Shown in pieces: positions 16,244-23,833 of a stretch of 46,566 bases of DNA (within the stretch, counting starts at the first letter, position 1; every line of letters begins with the position of its first letter). The notes below the pieces were generated by a model. The model saw only the letters and a list, made by a program, of their open reading frames with translations. It made no database searches and had not been told where the DNA came from. The translations under genes and the position numbers were made by a program. This DNA is from Oscillospiraceae bacterium. Its GTDB lineage: Bacteria > Bacillota > Clostridia > Oscillospirales > Acutalibacteraceae. The DNA lies in contig CADARP010000018.1 of NCBI GenBank assembly GCA_902790325.1, positions 46,349 through 92,914 on the forward strand, written 5' to 3'.

Positions 16244-17402
16244 TTTCAAACTCGTTCTCAAAAAAGAGCTGACGGACATCCTGCGGGATAAGCGCAGCTT
16301 CATCATGCTGTTTGTACCGGTTCTGCTGTTCCCGATGATGTATATCCTCATGGGCACGCAGCTGAACAAAGATTATACAAAGAACCTCCCCTGCATCGTC
16401 GACGTCGAGCCCGGCACCGCGGACGAAACGCTGTACAGGACGCTGTTCGAGCAGACCGGCGTCGTCGACAGAAAAGAAGTCAAAGAGAGTGAGACGGAGG
16501 ATCTGAAAAACGGCGACGTATATGCGGTCATCCGCATCAAGGACGGCGGCATCACCCTGCTGTACAACGATGCGTCCACGAAATCCGCCGCCGTGAAGGA
16601 CGCGATGGAAAAAGCGCTGAACGAGATCATCCGGAAGTCGTTCGAGCAGAATCTGCAGACGCGGTACAACGTGTCCGCCGCGTCACTGCAGCCGTTCCGG
16701 CTGGAAACCGTCAAGCTGTCGGACGAAACGCAGATATCCGGCAGTTCCACCATGGCTTCGATCGCGCCGATGATGCTGGTTGTGATCATCATGAGCAGCG
16801 GCGTCTCCGTTGCGATCGACGTGTTCACCGGTGAAAAGGAACGCGGCACGCTGGAAGCGCTGATGACGACGCAGGTCAGCCGCATGAGCCTGCTGATGGC
16901 AAAATTCACCGCGACGCTGTGCATCAGTCTGCTGGGCATGATCCTGTCCATTCTGGCGTACGTGATCTCTTATATGTGCTCGGATGCAGCCAAATACATG
17001 CTCGGCGGCGCCGACAGCGGCGCAAAGCTCGGCCTGTCCTTCGTGCAGACGCTCGAACTGGTGGCGGTCTGCCTGACGCTGTCCATATTCGCCGTGTCGC
17101 TGATGACGCTGATCGGCCTGCACGCGAAATCGGTAAAGGAAGCGCAGTCGCAGATGAGCCTGATCACGCTGATTCCAACGCTGCTTGCCGGTCTGACGCT
17201 GTTCATGGAGTCTGCCGATATTTCGCTCGCCGCCATGTGGATTCCGGTGTTCAACTCCATCGTTTCCATCAAAATGATCTTTTCCGGAACGGCAAGCGGT
17301 ACGGCGATCTGCTGCACGGCGCTTTCGTGCCTGGTGTATTCGGGTCTGATGTGGATCGTAAGTGTGAAGATGCTGCGCAGCGAGAAGCTGCTGCAGGGAT
17401 AA
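16236..17402 (+). CDS. ABC-2-type transporter permease (NatB-like)
   Basis: 388 residues. One N-terminal membrane helix (about 21-40) is followed by an extracytoplasmic region of some 130 residues and then five or more helices (from about 167 to the end). This is the arrangement of NatB/ABC-2 permeases. It partners the ATPase encoded by the overlapping gene upstream. The residue run TGEKERGTLEALMTT in the cytoplasmic loop after the second helix is typical of ABC-2 exporters and likely contacts the ATPase. The LytTR regulator gene follows after 12 bases. The cargo is not deducible. Confidence 0.9.
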   Translation: MRDFKLVLKKELTDILRDKRSFIMLFVPVLLFPMMYILMGTQLNKDYTKNLPCIVDVEPGTADETLYRTLFEQTGVVDRKEVKESETEDLKNGDVYAVIRIKDGGITLLYNDASTKSAAVKDAMEKALNEIIRKSFEQNLQTRYNVSAASLQPFRLETVKLSDETQISGSSTMASIAPMMLVVIIMSSGVSVAIDVFTGEKERGTLEALMTTQVSRMSLLMAKFTATLCISLLGMILSILAYVISYMCSDAAKYMLGGADSGAKLGLSFVQTLELVAVCLTLSIFAVSLMTLIGLHAKSVKEAQSQMSLITLIPTLLAGLTLFMESADISLAAMWIPVFNSIVSIKMIFSGTASGTAICCTALSCLVYSGLMWIVSVKMLRSEKLLQG

Positions 17403-17414
17403 GGCGGAAGAACT

Positions 17415-18131
17415 ATGTTAAGAATCGCTGTTTTCGATTGTAAAAGTAGTGCCGAGCAGTTTGAGGACGTTCTGGTCCGGCTGCTGTTCGACAAATGTGA
17501 GTTCGGATTTGAAACATACACGTCCATGGACGAAGTGATGCGGATCGACTTTGAGCGCGACTTCCATTTCGACCTCGTGTTCATTGAAGTGAGCGCAGAC
17601 GTCCTGCCGGGCATCGAGATTGCCAAACGCATCCGCGAGACCGGCAATGTCCATACGGAGATCATCTTTATCTCGACCGACGACTCCTATGCCCTGTTCG
17701 GCTATAAGCTGCGGGTGTTCGATTATCTGGTAAAGCCCATCCCGATCAAGGCGCTCGCGGAAACGATCGACCGCTATTTCTGTTACTGCGACGCGGACGT
17801 GGAAAGCTATTTCACATACAAGGTATCCGGCATGGTGCAGAAGATGCGCCTGGACGACATCTTCTACTTTATGAGCAGCGGCAGAAAATGCAGCATCGTC
17901 AACAAAGGCGGCGACAGTGAGTTTTACGCCAAACTCGACGAGGTGGAAGCGCGCCTCGATCCGGAGCAGTTCCTGCGCGTGCACCAAAGCTATATCGTCC
18001 AGCTCAAATACATCAAGAGTCTGACGCGGGACGGCATGACCATGAACAACGGCCTGTTCGTGCCGGTCAGTCAGAAACGATATGTCACCGTAAAAAAACA
18101 ATTCATGAAATATCTCGAAATCGAGGAATAG
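17415..18131 (+). CDS. LytTR-type response regulator with substituted phospho-acceptor
   Basis: 238 residues: a receiver-like domain (1-120) and a C-terminal LytTR DNA-binding domain (about 138-238; FLRVHQSYIVQLKYIKS and VPVSQKRY are characteristic). In the receiver the phospho-acceptor Asp is replaced by Glu58 (FDLVFIEVS, where family members have DLVFLDI). The later Thr/Ser (FISTDD) and the conserved Lys in LVKPI are kept. Glu often mimics phospho-Asp, so it may be constitutively active or controlled by another route. No histidine kinase is adjacent; instead Ser/Thr kinases, FHA proteins and a phosphatase follow in the same operon. Probable target: the operon itself or the ABC exporter. Confidence 0.88.
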   Translation: MLRIAVFDCKSSAEQFEDVLVRLLFDKCEFGFETYTSMDEVMRIDFERDFHFDLVFIEVSADVLPGIEIAKRIRETGNVHTEIIFISTDDSYALFGYKLRVFDYLVKPIPIKALAETIDRYFCYCDADVESYFTYKVSGMVQKMRLDDIFYFMSSGRKCSIVNKGGDSEFYAKLDEVEARLDPEQFLRVHQSYIVQLKYIKSLTRDGMTMNNGLFVPVSQKRYVTVKKQFMKYLEIEE

Positions 18132-18142
18132 GAGAAGACGAC

Positions 18143-18805
18143 ATGAAAGAGATCAAACGGCTTACACGCTGCGAAAAAGGACATTTTTACGATGCGGGCA
18201 AGTATGACGTCTGTCCGCATTGCGAACACACGCGGGAGATCCCCGTGACCAAGCTCGAAACGGAATGGACACAGCAGAGAAGCGATCCGGACTCCGTCCA
18301 TCCCATGTTCGCGCCCGAGGCGGATAAAGCGCCGGTGATCGAATCGCGCGGCACATGGGAGCAGTCTGCCGCGCCGAGCGTCTTCAGCTCGGAACCGGCC
18401 CATTCCTCCGCGCGGCAGGACGACAGCCTGACCGTGCATATCTACCAGAAGACGCTGGGCACCGAGCCGGTCGTCGGATGGCTCGTATGCGTCGAAGGCG
18501 TGCACTGCGGCCAGGATTTCCGCATCAAATCCGGTCGAAACTTCGTCGGACGCAGCGGTGCGATGGACGTGTGTCTGAGCGGAGACATGGGCGTGTCGCG
18601 CGACCGCCATTTGATTGTCACGTACGACCCGAAGAGCACGTTATTCTTTGCGCAGCCGGGAGAATCCTCTTCCGCGCTGAGCTATCTCAACGACAAACCG
18701 CTCCTGGAAGCGACCGAACTCAAGAGCGGCGACAAGCTGACCGTGGGCGAATCGGATCTGCTCTTCGTCCCCTTCTGCGGCAGCATCTACACATGGAAGA
18801 AATAA
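18143..18805 (+). CDS. Zinc-ribbon FHA-domain protein
   Basis: 220 residues. A short N-terminal zinc-finger-like segment (Cys10, His14, Cys24, Cys27 in CPHC) resembles the ribbon that starts the kinases. A low-complexity linker (about 45-95) follows, then an FHA-like beta-sandwich (about 105-215) with NFVGRS, SRDRH and a final strand region LKSGDKLTVGESDLLFV. FHA domains read phosphothreonine. The usual SSNGT motif is altered (LSYLNDK), so the binding loop may be weakened. AGGAG precedes the ATG. Likely an adaptor for one of the operon's kinases; this partner assignment is inference. Confidence 0.75.
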   Translation: MKEIKRLTRCEKGHFYDAGKYDVCPHCEHTREIPVTKLETEWTQQRSDPDSVHPMFAPEADKAPVIESRGTWEQSAAPSVFSSEPAHSSARQDDSLTVHIYQKTLGTEPVVGWLVCVEGVHCGQDFRIKSGRNFVGRSGAMDVCLSGDMGVSRDRHLIVTYDPKSTLFFAQPGESSSALSYLNDKPLLEATELKSGDKLTVGESDLLFVPFCGSIYTWKK

Positions 18806-18821
18806 ATCAGGTGTACAAAAC

Positions 18822-19166
18822 ATGAAAATTTTCAAAAAAAGAGACAGCGGTTTTGCCGGGTCGATCATGGGCATTGACGGCGATTATGCCGAGGCGATCT
18901 TCCGCCTGGACAATGACGAGGTTGTCGTCATCGGGCGTGATCCCAAAACTTCCCACATCGTAATGGGCGAGAACTGCAGCCGCATCAGCAGAACGCACTG
19001 CAGCATCTGCGTCAACAGCGCAAACGGCACCTATACCGTCCGTGATCTTTCCAGCAACGGCACGTTCATCAACGGTTCCCGGATCGCACGCGGCGTCGAT
19101 GTGCAGGCGCCGCGCGGCTCGATCCTTGCCGTGGGCGATATGCACAACACGTTCCGTCTGAACTGA
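18822..19166 (+). CDS. Small single-domain FHA protein
   Basis: 114 residues, nearly all FHA: VIGRDPKTSHIVM, SRISRTHCSI, then DLSSNGTFING and a final VGDMHNTFRL. All phosphothreonine-contact motifs (Gly-Arg, Ser-x-x-His, Asn-Gly) are present, so unlike its upstream neighbour it should bind phosphothreonine well. It has no membrane segment or effector domain. The pseudokinase gene begins 24 bases downstream. Probably an adaptor or competitive reader for phosphorylated proteins in this operon. Confidence 0.85.
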   Translation: MKIFKKRDSGFAGSIMGIDGDYAEAIFRLDNDEVVVIGRDPKTSHIVMGENCSRISRTHCSICVNSANGTYTVRDLSSNGTFINGSRIARGVDVQAPRGSILAVGDMHNTFRLN

Positions 19167-19190
19167 CCTTCATTCTTAAAGGAGAAACGC

Positions 19191-20279
19191 ATGTACGAAA
19201 GAATCTGTATTTCCTGTTTCGGAGACATGGGCGAGTATGATCGCTGCCCGCACTGCGGATACGTCGACTCCGGAAGCCGCAAACACGCGATGCTTCCGGC
19301 GCGGTATGTGCTGCAGGAGCGCTATCTCATCGGCGAAGTGCTTTCCACGGACAAAAACTGCGTTTGCTACAAGGCGATGGATATGCAGGAAAACCGCATC
19401 GTGGAGGTGCAGGAGCATTTCCCGCGGGAGATCGTCACGCGCGACGCGGATTCCATGGCGCTCGTGCCGCTCGAACGTGCCGGCACACAGTGGCCGGACA
19501 AGAGCGTGCAGACGCTTTTCAGAAACGCGCAGGCCATGATGCAGTTTTCGCAGCGCGATGGAATTCTGCATGTGTATGACACGTTCCTTGCGAACCAAAC
19601 GGTCTACATCGTCAATGAATATGTGGAAGGCATGCTGCTGGAAGATTACCTGAAACAGTGCGGCGGAACCGTGGATACGGATACCGCGCTGTCGATCATC
19701 CTTCCGATCCTCGACGGTCTGGCGCAGCTGCACAAGGCGGAGCTGATCCACCGCGCAGTCACGCCGAAAAACATCATCATCACATCCGACAATTCGATCA
19801 AGCTGATCAATTTCGTCTTTTTGAAAGAAGCGTCCGCGTTCCAGGAGAACGAGATGACGGTTTACTTTTCGCCCGGCTATGCGCCGTATGAGCAGTATGT
19901 GACCAAAGAGAGACGCGGACCGTTTACCGACATTTATTCCGTGGGCGCCGTCCTGTACCGGATGCTGGTCGGCCGTCCCCCGCAGGACCCGATCGAGCGC
20001 AAGGGAGAGGATCGTCTGCGCCAGTCGCTGGACGAGACAGACCTTCCGGAATATATCGTGCTCTGCATCTGCAAGGCGATGCACATGAACAAGGACATCC
20101 GTTTCAAAAGCGCGGCGGACATGAAGAACGCCCTGCTGCAGAACACCGAACTGGTGGACGTGGACGGACATCTCGAAATGATCCGCAAGCGCCGCCAGAT
20201 CGGACTCATCGCCGGTTTGGCTGTCGTCTTCGCAGCGCTGGTCGCGGTTCTGATCATTTTGATCATCAAGTATTTTTGA
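19191..20279 (+). CDS. Zinc-ribbon transmembrane pseudokinase
   Basis: 362 residues homologous to the flanking kinases along their whole cytoplasmic part: zinc ribbon (Cys6, Cys9, Cys19, Cys22), kinase fold, then one C-terminal membrane helix (about 338-360) with almost no external tail. Every catalytic hallmark is lost. The glycine loop reads LSTDKNC, the ATP-anchoring Lys is Gln74 (VEVQE), the catalytic Asp is Ala189 (HRAVTPKN) and the metal-binding DFG is Asn207-Phe-Val. The frame is intact and the fold residues GYAPYEQY and GPFTDIYSVG are well kept, so it is a maintained pseudokinase, not a decaying gene. It probably acts as an allosteric partner or scaffold for the active kinases or FHA proteins. 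Confidence 0.9.
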   Translation: MYERICISCFGDMGEYDRCPHCGYVDSGSRKHAMLPARYVLQERYLIGEVLSTDKNCVCYKAMDMQENRIVEVQEHFPREIVTRDADSMALVPLERAGTQWPDKSVQTLFRNAQAMMQFSQRDGILHVYDTFLANQTVYIVNEYVEGMLLEDYLKQCGGTVDTDTALSIILPILDGLAQLHKAELIHRAVTPKNIIITSDNSIKLINFVFLKEASAFQENEMTVYFSPGYAPYEQYVTKERRGPFTDIYSVGAVLYRMLVGRPPQDPIERKGEDRLRQSLDETDLPEYIVLCICKAMHMNKDIRFKSAADMKNALLQNTELVDVDGHLEMIRKRRQIGLIAGLAVVFAALVAVLIILIIKYF

Positions 20280-20315
20280 TCGTCTGTCTGTCGGCAGATA
20301 CAGGAGGGATTGGAT

Positions 20316-21056
20316 TTGATCACCTATAACGGTATTTCAAAACGAGGCGAACGCGAGCGCAACGAGGACGCGATCGCCGTGTTCAAGCGGGATTCGGACG
20401 ACACGTGCTGCTTCGTCCTGTGCGACGGGCTCGGCGGACACGGAAAAGGCGACGTCGCCTCCGCGCTGGCATGCGACGCCTTCGGAGACGTGTTCGCGCA
20501 CACGTATGATTTCTTCCCGCGCGCTTTCTTTATGGAAGCGATCGAAAAGGCGAATCAAACCATCCTTGCCAAACAAAGGGAAGAGGGGTTTGTGTCCGGG
20601 ATGAAGACAACGCTGACGGCGCTGCTCATCTGCAAGGGATACTGCACCTGGTGCCACATCGGCGATTCCCGGCTGTATCTGTTTCAAAACAACAACGTGA
20701 CCTGCCGCACGATGGATCACAGCGTCCCGCAGATGCTCGCCAACGCCGGTACGATCAAGGAAAAGGATATCCGTTTCCATCCGGACCGCAACCGCCTGCT
20801 GCGCGCGCTCGGCAGCGACGACGATCCCATCCGGTACGAGGTCTCCGCGCCGTACCGCCTGCAGGAATGTCAGGCATTCCTGCTCTGTTCCGACGGCTTT
20901 TGGGAGTACATCGACGAAAAGCAGATGTGTAAACTTCTGCAAAAAAGCGGGGACGCGGACGAATGGCTGCAAAAAATGAAAGCCGTCGTCGTTGAAAACG
21001 GCAAAGGCAAAAATATGGATAACTATTCGGCGATCGCCGTGATGAATCACGTATAA
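20316..21056 (+). CDS. PP2C-family Ser/Thr protein phosphatase
   Basis: 246 residues, one PPM/PP2C domain. Metal-binding acidic residues sit in RNEDA (Asp18), LCDGLGGHG (Asp37), LCSDGFWEY and DNYSAIAV; GDSRLYL is also typical. The TTG at 20316 is chosen because AGGAGG (20302-20307) lies 8 bases before it; the in-frame TTG at 20310 would leave only two bases. It lies between the pseudokinase and kinase 2. It should remove phosphates placed by the operon's kinases and so reset the FHA-read signal. It is soluble, with no membrane segment. Confidence 0.93.
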   Translation: MITYNGISKRGERERNEDAIAVFKRDSDDTCCFVLCDGLGGHGKGDVASALACDAFGDVFAHTYDFFPRAFFMEAIEKANQTILAKQREEGFVSGMKTTLTALLICKGYCTWCHIGDSRLYLFQNNNVTCRTMDHSVPQMLANAGTIKEKDIRFHPDRNRLLRALGSDDDPIRYEVSAPYRLQECQAFLLCSDGFWEYIDEKQMCKLLQKSGDADEWLQKMKAVVVENGKGKNMDNYSAIAVMNHV

Positions 21057-21069
21057 GGAGGTGCGGGAC

Positions 21070-23817
21070 ATGGAACGCTGTTTGGGGTGTATGAACGAAT
21101 ACGACGCATCTTTCGATGTTTGCCCGCACTGCGGGTATGTCAAGGGTACTGCCGAAAAATCCAAAAACCACCTTGCTCCCGGCACGACGTTGATCGGCAG
21201 GTATCTGATCGGCCGCTGCCTTGGGCAGGGCGGCTTCGGCATCACCTATATCGCATGGGATCAAAGGCTGTATAAAAAAGTAGCGATCAAGGAATTCATG
21301 CCCACGTCCCTCGCCTCCCGCATCACGGGACAGATGGACATCACATGCTATAACGACGAAGCGCAGGAACGGTTTCAGAACGGCATTCGCAGAATGCTTG
21401 ATGAAAGCCGTCGTCTTGCGCAGTTCAACGATCTGGAGAGCGTCGTGCGCGTTTACGACTGCTTTGAGGCAAACCAGACCGCATACATCATCATGGAACT
21501 GCTGGACGGAGAGAACGTCGAAACGATCCTTTCGCGGCAGAAGACGATGGACCTTTACGACACCGCAAAGATCATGCTGCCGGTACTGCAGGCGCTGCGC
21601 GAGATCCACGCCACCGGTCTTATCCACCGCGATATTTCGCCGGATAATATCGTCGTCTGCAAAAACGGAAAGGTCAAGCTTCTCGACTTCGGCTCGGCGC
21701 GCGTTGCGTCCGGCTCGGACGACAAGAGCTTGTCCGTGATCCTCAAGCCCGGCTACGCGCCGAAAGAACAGTATTCCGCCATGGCGAAGCAGGGGCCGTA
21801 CACCGACGTTTACGCCGTCTGTGCCACGATCTACCGGATGCTGACCGGCGTCAAGCCGATCGACAGTCTGGAGCGCCATGTGCGGGACGACAAACTCCCG
21901 CCGATCGAAACGCTGGCCGCAGTCCCGAAAGTCCTCGCGCAGGCGATCGGACACGGTCTGGCAATCGAGCCGGCAAACCGGATGCAGACGGTGGATCCTC
22001 TGCTGACCGCATTTCAGAGCATCATAGACGGAAGGACGCTGCCTCCCCAGAAACCGGCAAAGCCCGCAAAGACAAAAAGCGGAAAATCGTCGAAAACCTG
22101 GCTCAAGATCGTCCTGCCCGTCCTTGCCCTGTTGCTGGTCGGCGCCGCGGTGTTTTTCGCGGGCAATCACTTCGACTGGTGGGATACTCTGCAGAACAAG
22201 ACGCCTGTGATCGATCCGACAGACGCCCGCACCGAATACCAGCAGGCGCTTCTGGAAAAAGCTGCCGCCGGAACGGTACCGGCCGAAATGCTTCCTGCGG
22301 CGGAGGATCGGGCAGAACTGGAGAAGACCTATGCGCGCACGCGCACATATACGGCGGACGACGGCCTGCTCTACGCGGAATTCAAGGATGCGGACGGACG
22401 CCCGGTACTGCGTGAGCAGATCCTGCTGCCGAAGAACGAAACAGACGCGTTCACGATGTTCACCTATACCGAGTCGGGCGAGCCGAAAGCGGTCGTGGAA
22501 TATCTCGCGGACGGCAGCGTCGGGGACGCAACATGTTATTACTACGACCAGGACGGCACGCTGTTCGTGACGGCCGCATACGAGAACGGCAAACTGCAGA
22601 ACACGACGGAATATGCCCCCGTCAAGGATTCGGACGAAAAACTCCCGTCGGTCATCCGCAGCAGCGACAAGACCGAGGTGCGCGTGGAATACTCAACCAA
22701 GGGACTGGATACCATTGAAAAGCACTTTGACAAAAGCGGAAACAAGGTCTATGAGCGCGTCGAATATGCACAGCTTCGCAGAATCAGAACCGCTCTGTAC
22801 GACAAAGACGACGACCCCACGCAGGTGACCGTCGTCAATCTGGATGCGGACGGACGCAAGATCAATTACGAGGAGACCGGTTACGGCGGCGTGTTCGTCA
22901 CAAAATACGTCTGGGAGTACGATTCGCAGGGCAGAGCGACACACTTTGCCGTGATCGGCGAAGACGGCCTGCAGCAGTCCGGCTACCAGTTTACCTATGT
23001 GCCGACGGGTCTGCACTATATCATGAAGGAAGACGCTGCCGACGGAAGCGGAAACGTGATACGCGAATACGCTTACGACGTCATCAAAAACAGCTATATC
23101 ACATATGACTACAACACCAACGGCAAAATGACCGCGCGCACGTCTTATTCCGCGTACGAAAAGCAGGACGGAAAAACCACGTGGACGTACGACGCGGAAG
23201 ACCGCGTCACGCAGAAGGAGACATTCGACGAGAAGAACGAAACGGTCGAGGTCTGCAAAGACTATGTTTACGAAACGGGATACGCTACGGACGGATCGCG
23301 TTATGACGATGCGGTGAACGGGTATACGGTATATGACGCCGAGGGCAAAAAAACATACAGTATTCTGGAAGCCGACGCGGGAAGCAAGTATTACGCAGTC
23401 AGGACCGAGTACGACGCAAAGCAGCGGCAAACGCATTTTACCGTTGAAGTGAACGAAGTGCTCCGCGAGGAGATCGTCACGAGCTATTCCTCCGACGGCC
23501 GCAGGGAAACCCAGACGCTTTATGACGAGAACAGTTCCATTGTAAACAAGTGGGCGACCGAATACGACAAAGACGGCGGCGTCACATCCGAGGAAGAATA
23601 TGACACAAACGGCGTCCTGCGCATCAAGCGCAACTACACCGGCATCCACCCGACCGAACTGTTTATCTATAACGCCGACGGCTCGATGACCGATCATTAT
23701 GTTCTGGAAGACAGAGTGCTCGTCGGCCAGGTCATCCGGCATTACGACGGCAACGGAACTTTCAAGGAACAGTTCCCCGAGGACAGATTGGAGTGGCATC
23801 CGAGCATTCCGGATTGA
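21070..23817 (+). CDS. Zinc-ribbon transmembrane Ser/Thr kinase with YD-like repeat ectodomain (kinase 2)
   Basis: 915 residues. Zinc ribbon Cys4/7/18/21; active kinase domain with GQGGFG, Lys74, Asp188 (HRDISPDN) and DFG 206-208, numbered exactly as in kinases 1 and 3. One membrane helix spans about 345-364. The 550-residue exterior has a helical start and then many short beta units of the form YDxxGxxTxxxxY or EYDxDGxxTSEEEYD (about 420-890). These resemble YD/RHS or MORN-variant repeats seen in surface sugar-binding or toxin-shell proteins, but there is no RHS core or toxin tip. ATG 21070 is chosen over GTG 21061 because AAGGAGG lies 8 bases before it. Predicted sensor kinase; the ligand is unknown. 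Confidence 0.88.
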   Translation: MERCLGCMNEYDASFDVCPHCGYVKGTAEKSKNHLAPGTTLIGRYLIGRCLGQGGFGITYIAWDQRLYKKVAIKEFMPTSLASRITGQMDITCYNDEAQERFQNGIRRMLDESRRLAQFNDLESVVRVYDCFEANQTAYIIMELLDGENVETILSRQKTMDLYDTAKIMLPVLQALREIHATGLIHRDISPDNIVVCKNGKVKLLDFGSARVASGSDDKSLSVILKPGYAPKEQYSAMAKQGPYTDVYAVCATIYRMLTGVKPIDSLERHVRDDKLPPIETLAAVPKVLAQAIGHGLAIEPANRMQTVDPLLTAFQSIIDGRTLPPQKPAKPAKTKSGKSSKTWLKIVLPVLALLLVGAAVFFAGNHFDWWDTLQNKTPVIDPTDARTEYQQALLEKAAAGTVPAEMLPAAEDRAELEKTYARTRTYTADDGLLYAEFKDADGRPVLREQILLPKNETDAFTMFTYTESGEPKAVVEYLADGSVGDATCYYYDQDGTLFVTAAYENGKLQNTTEYAPVKDSDEKLPSVIRSSDKTEVRVEYSTKGLDTIEKHFDKSGNKVYERVEYAQLRRIRTALYDKDDDPTQVTVVNLDADGRKINYEETGYGGVFVTKYVWEYDSQGRATHFAVIGEDGLQQSGYQFTYVPTGLHYIMKEDAADGSGNVIREYAYDVIKNSYITYDYNTNGKMTARTSYSAYEKQDGKTTWTYDAEDRVTQKETFDEKNETVEVCKDYVYETGYATDGSRYDDAVNGYTVYDAEGKKTYSILEADAGSKYYAVRTEYDAKQRQTHFTVEVNEVLREEIVTSYSSDGRRETQTLYDENSSIVNKWATEYDKDGGVTSEEEYDTNGVLRIKRNYTGIHPTELFIYNADGSMTDHYVLEDRVLVGQVIRHYDGNGTFKEQFPEDRLEWHPSIPD

Positions 23818-23833
23818 TAAGGAGAGATGATTT

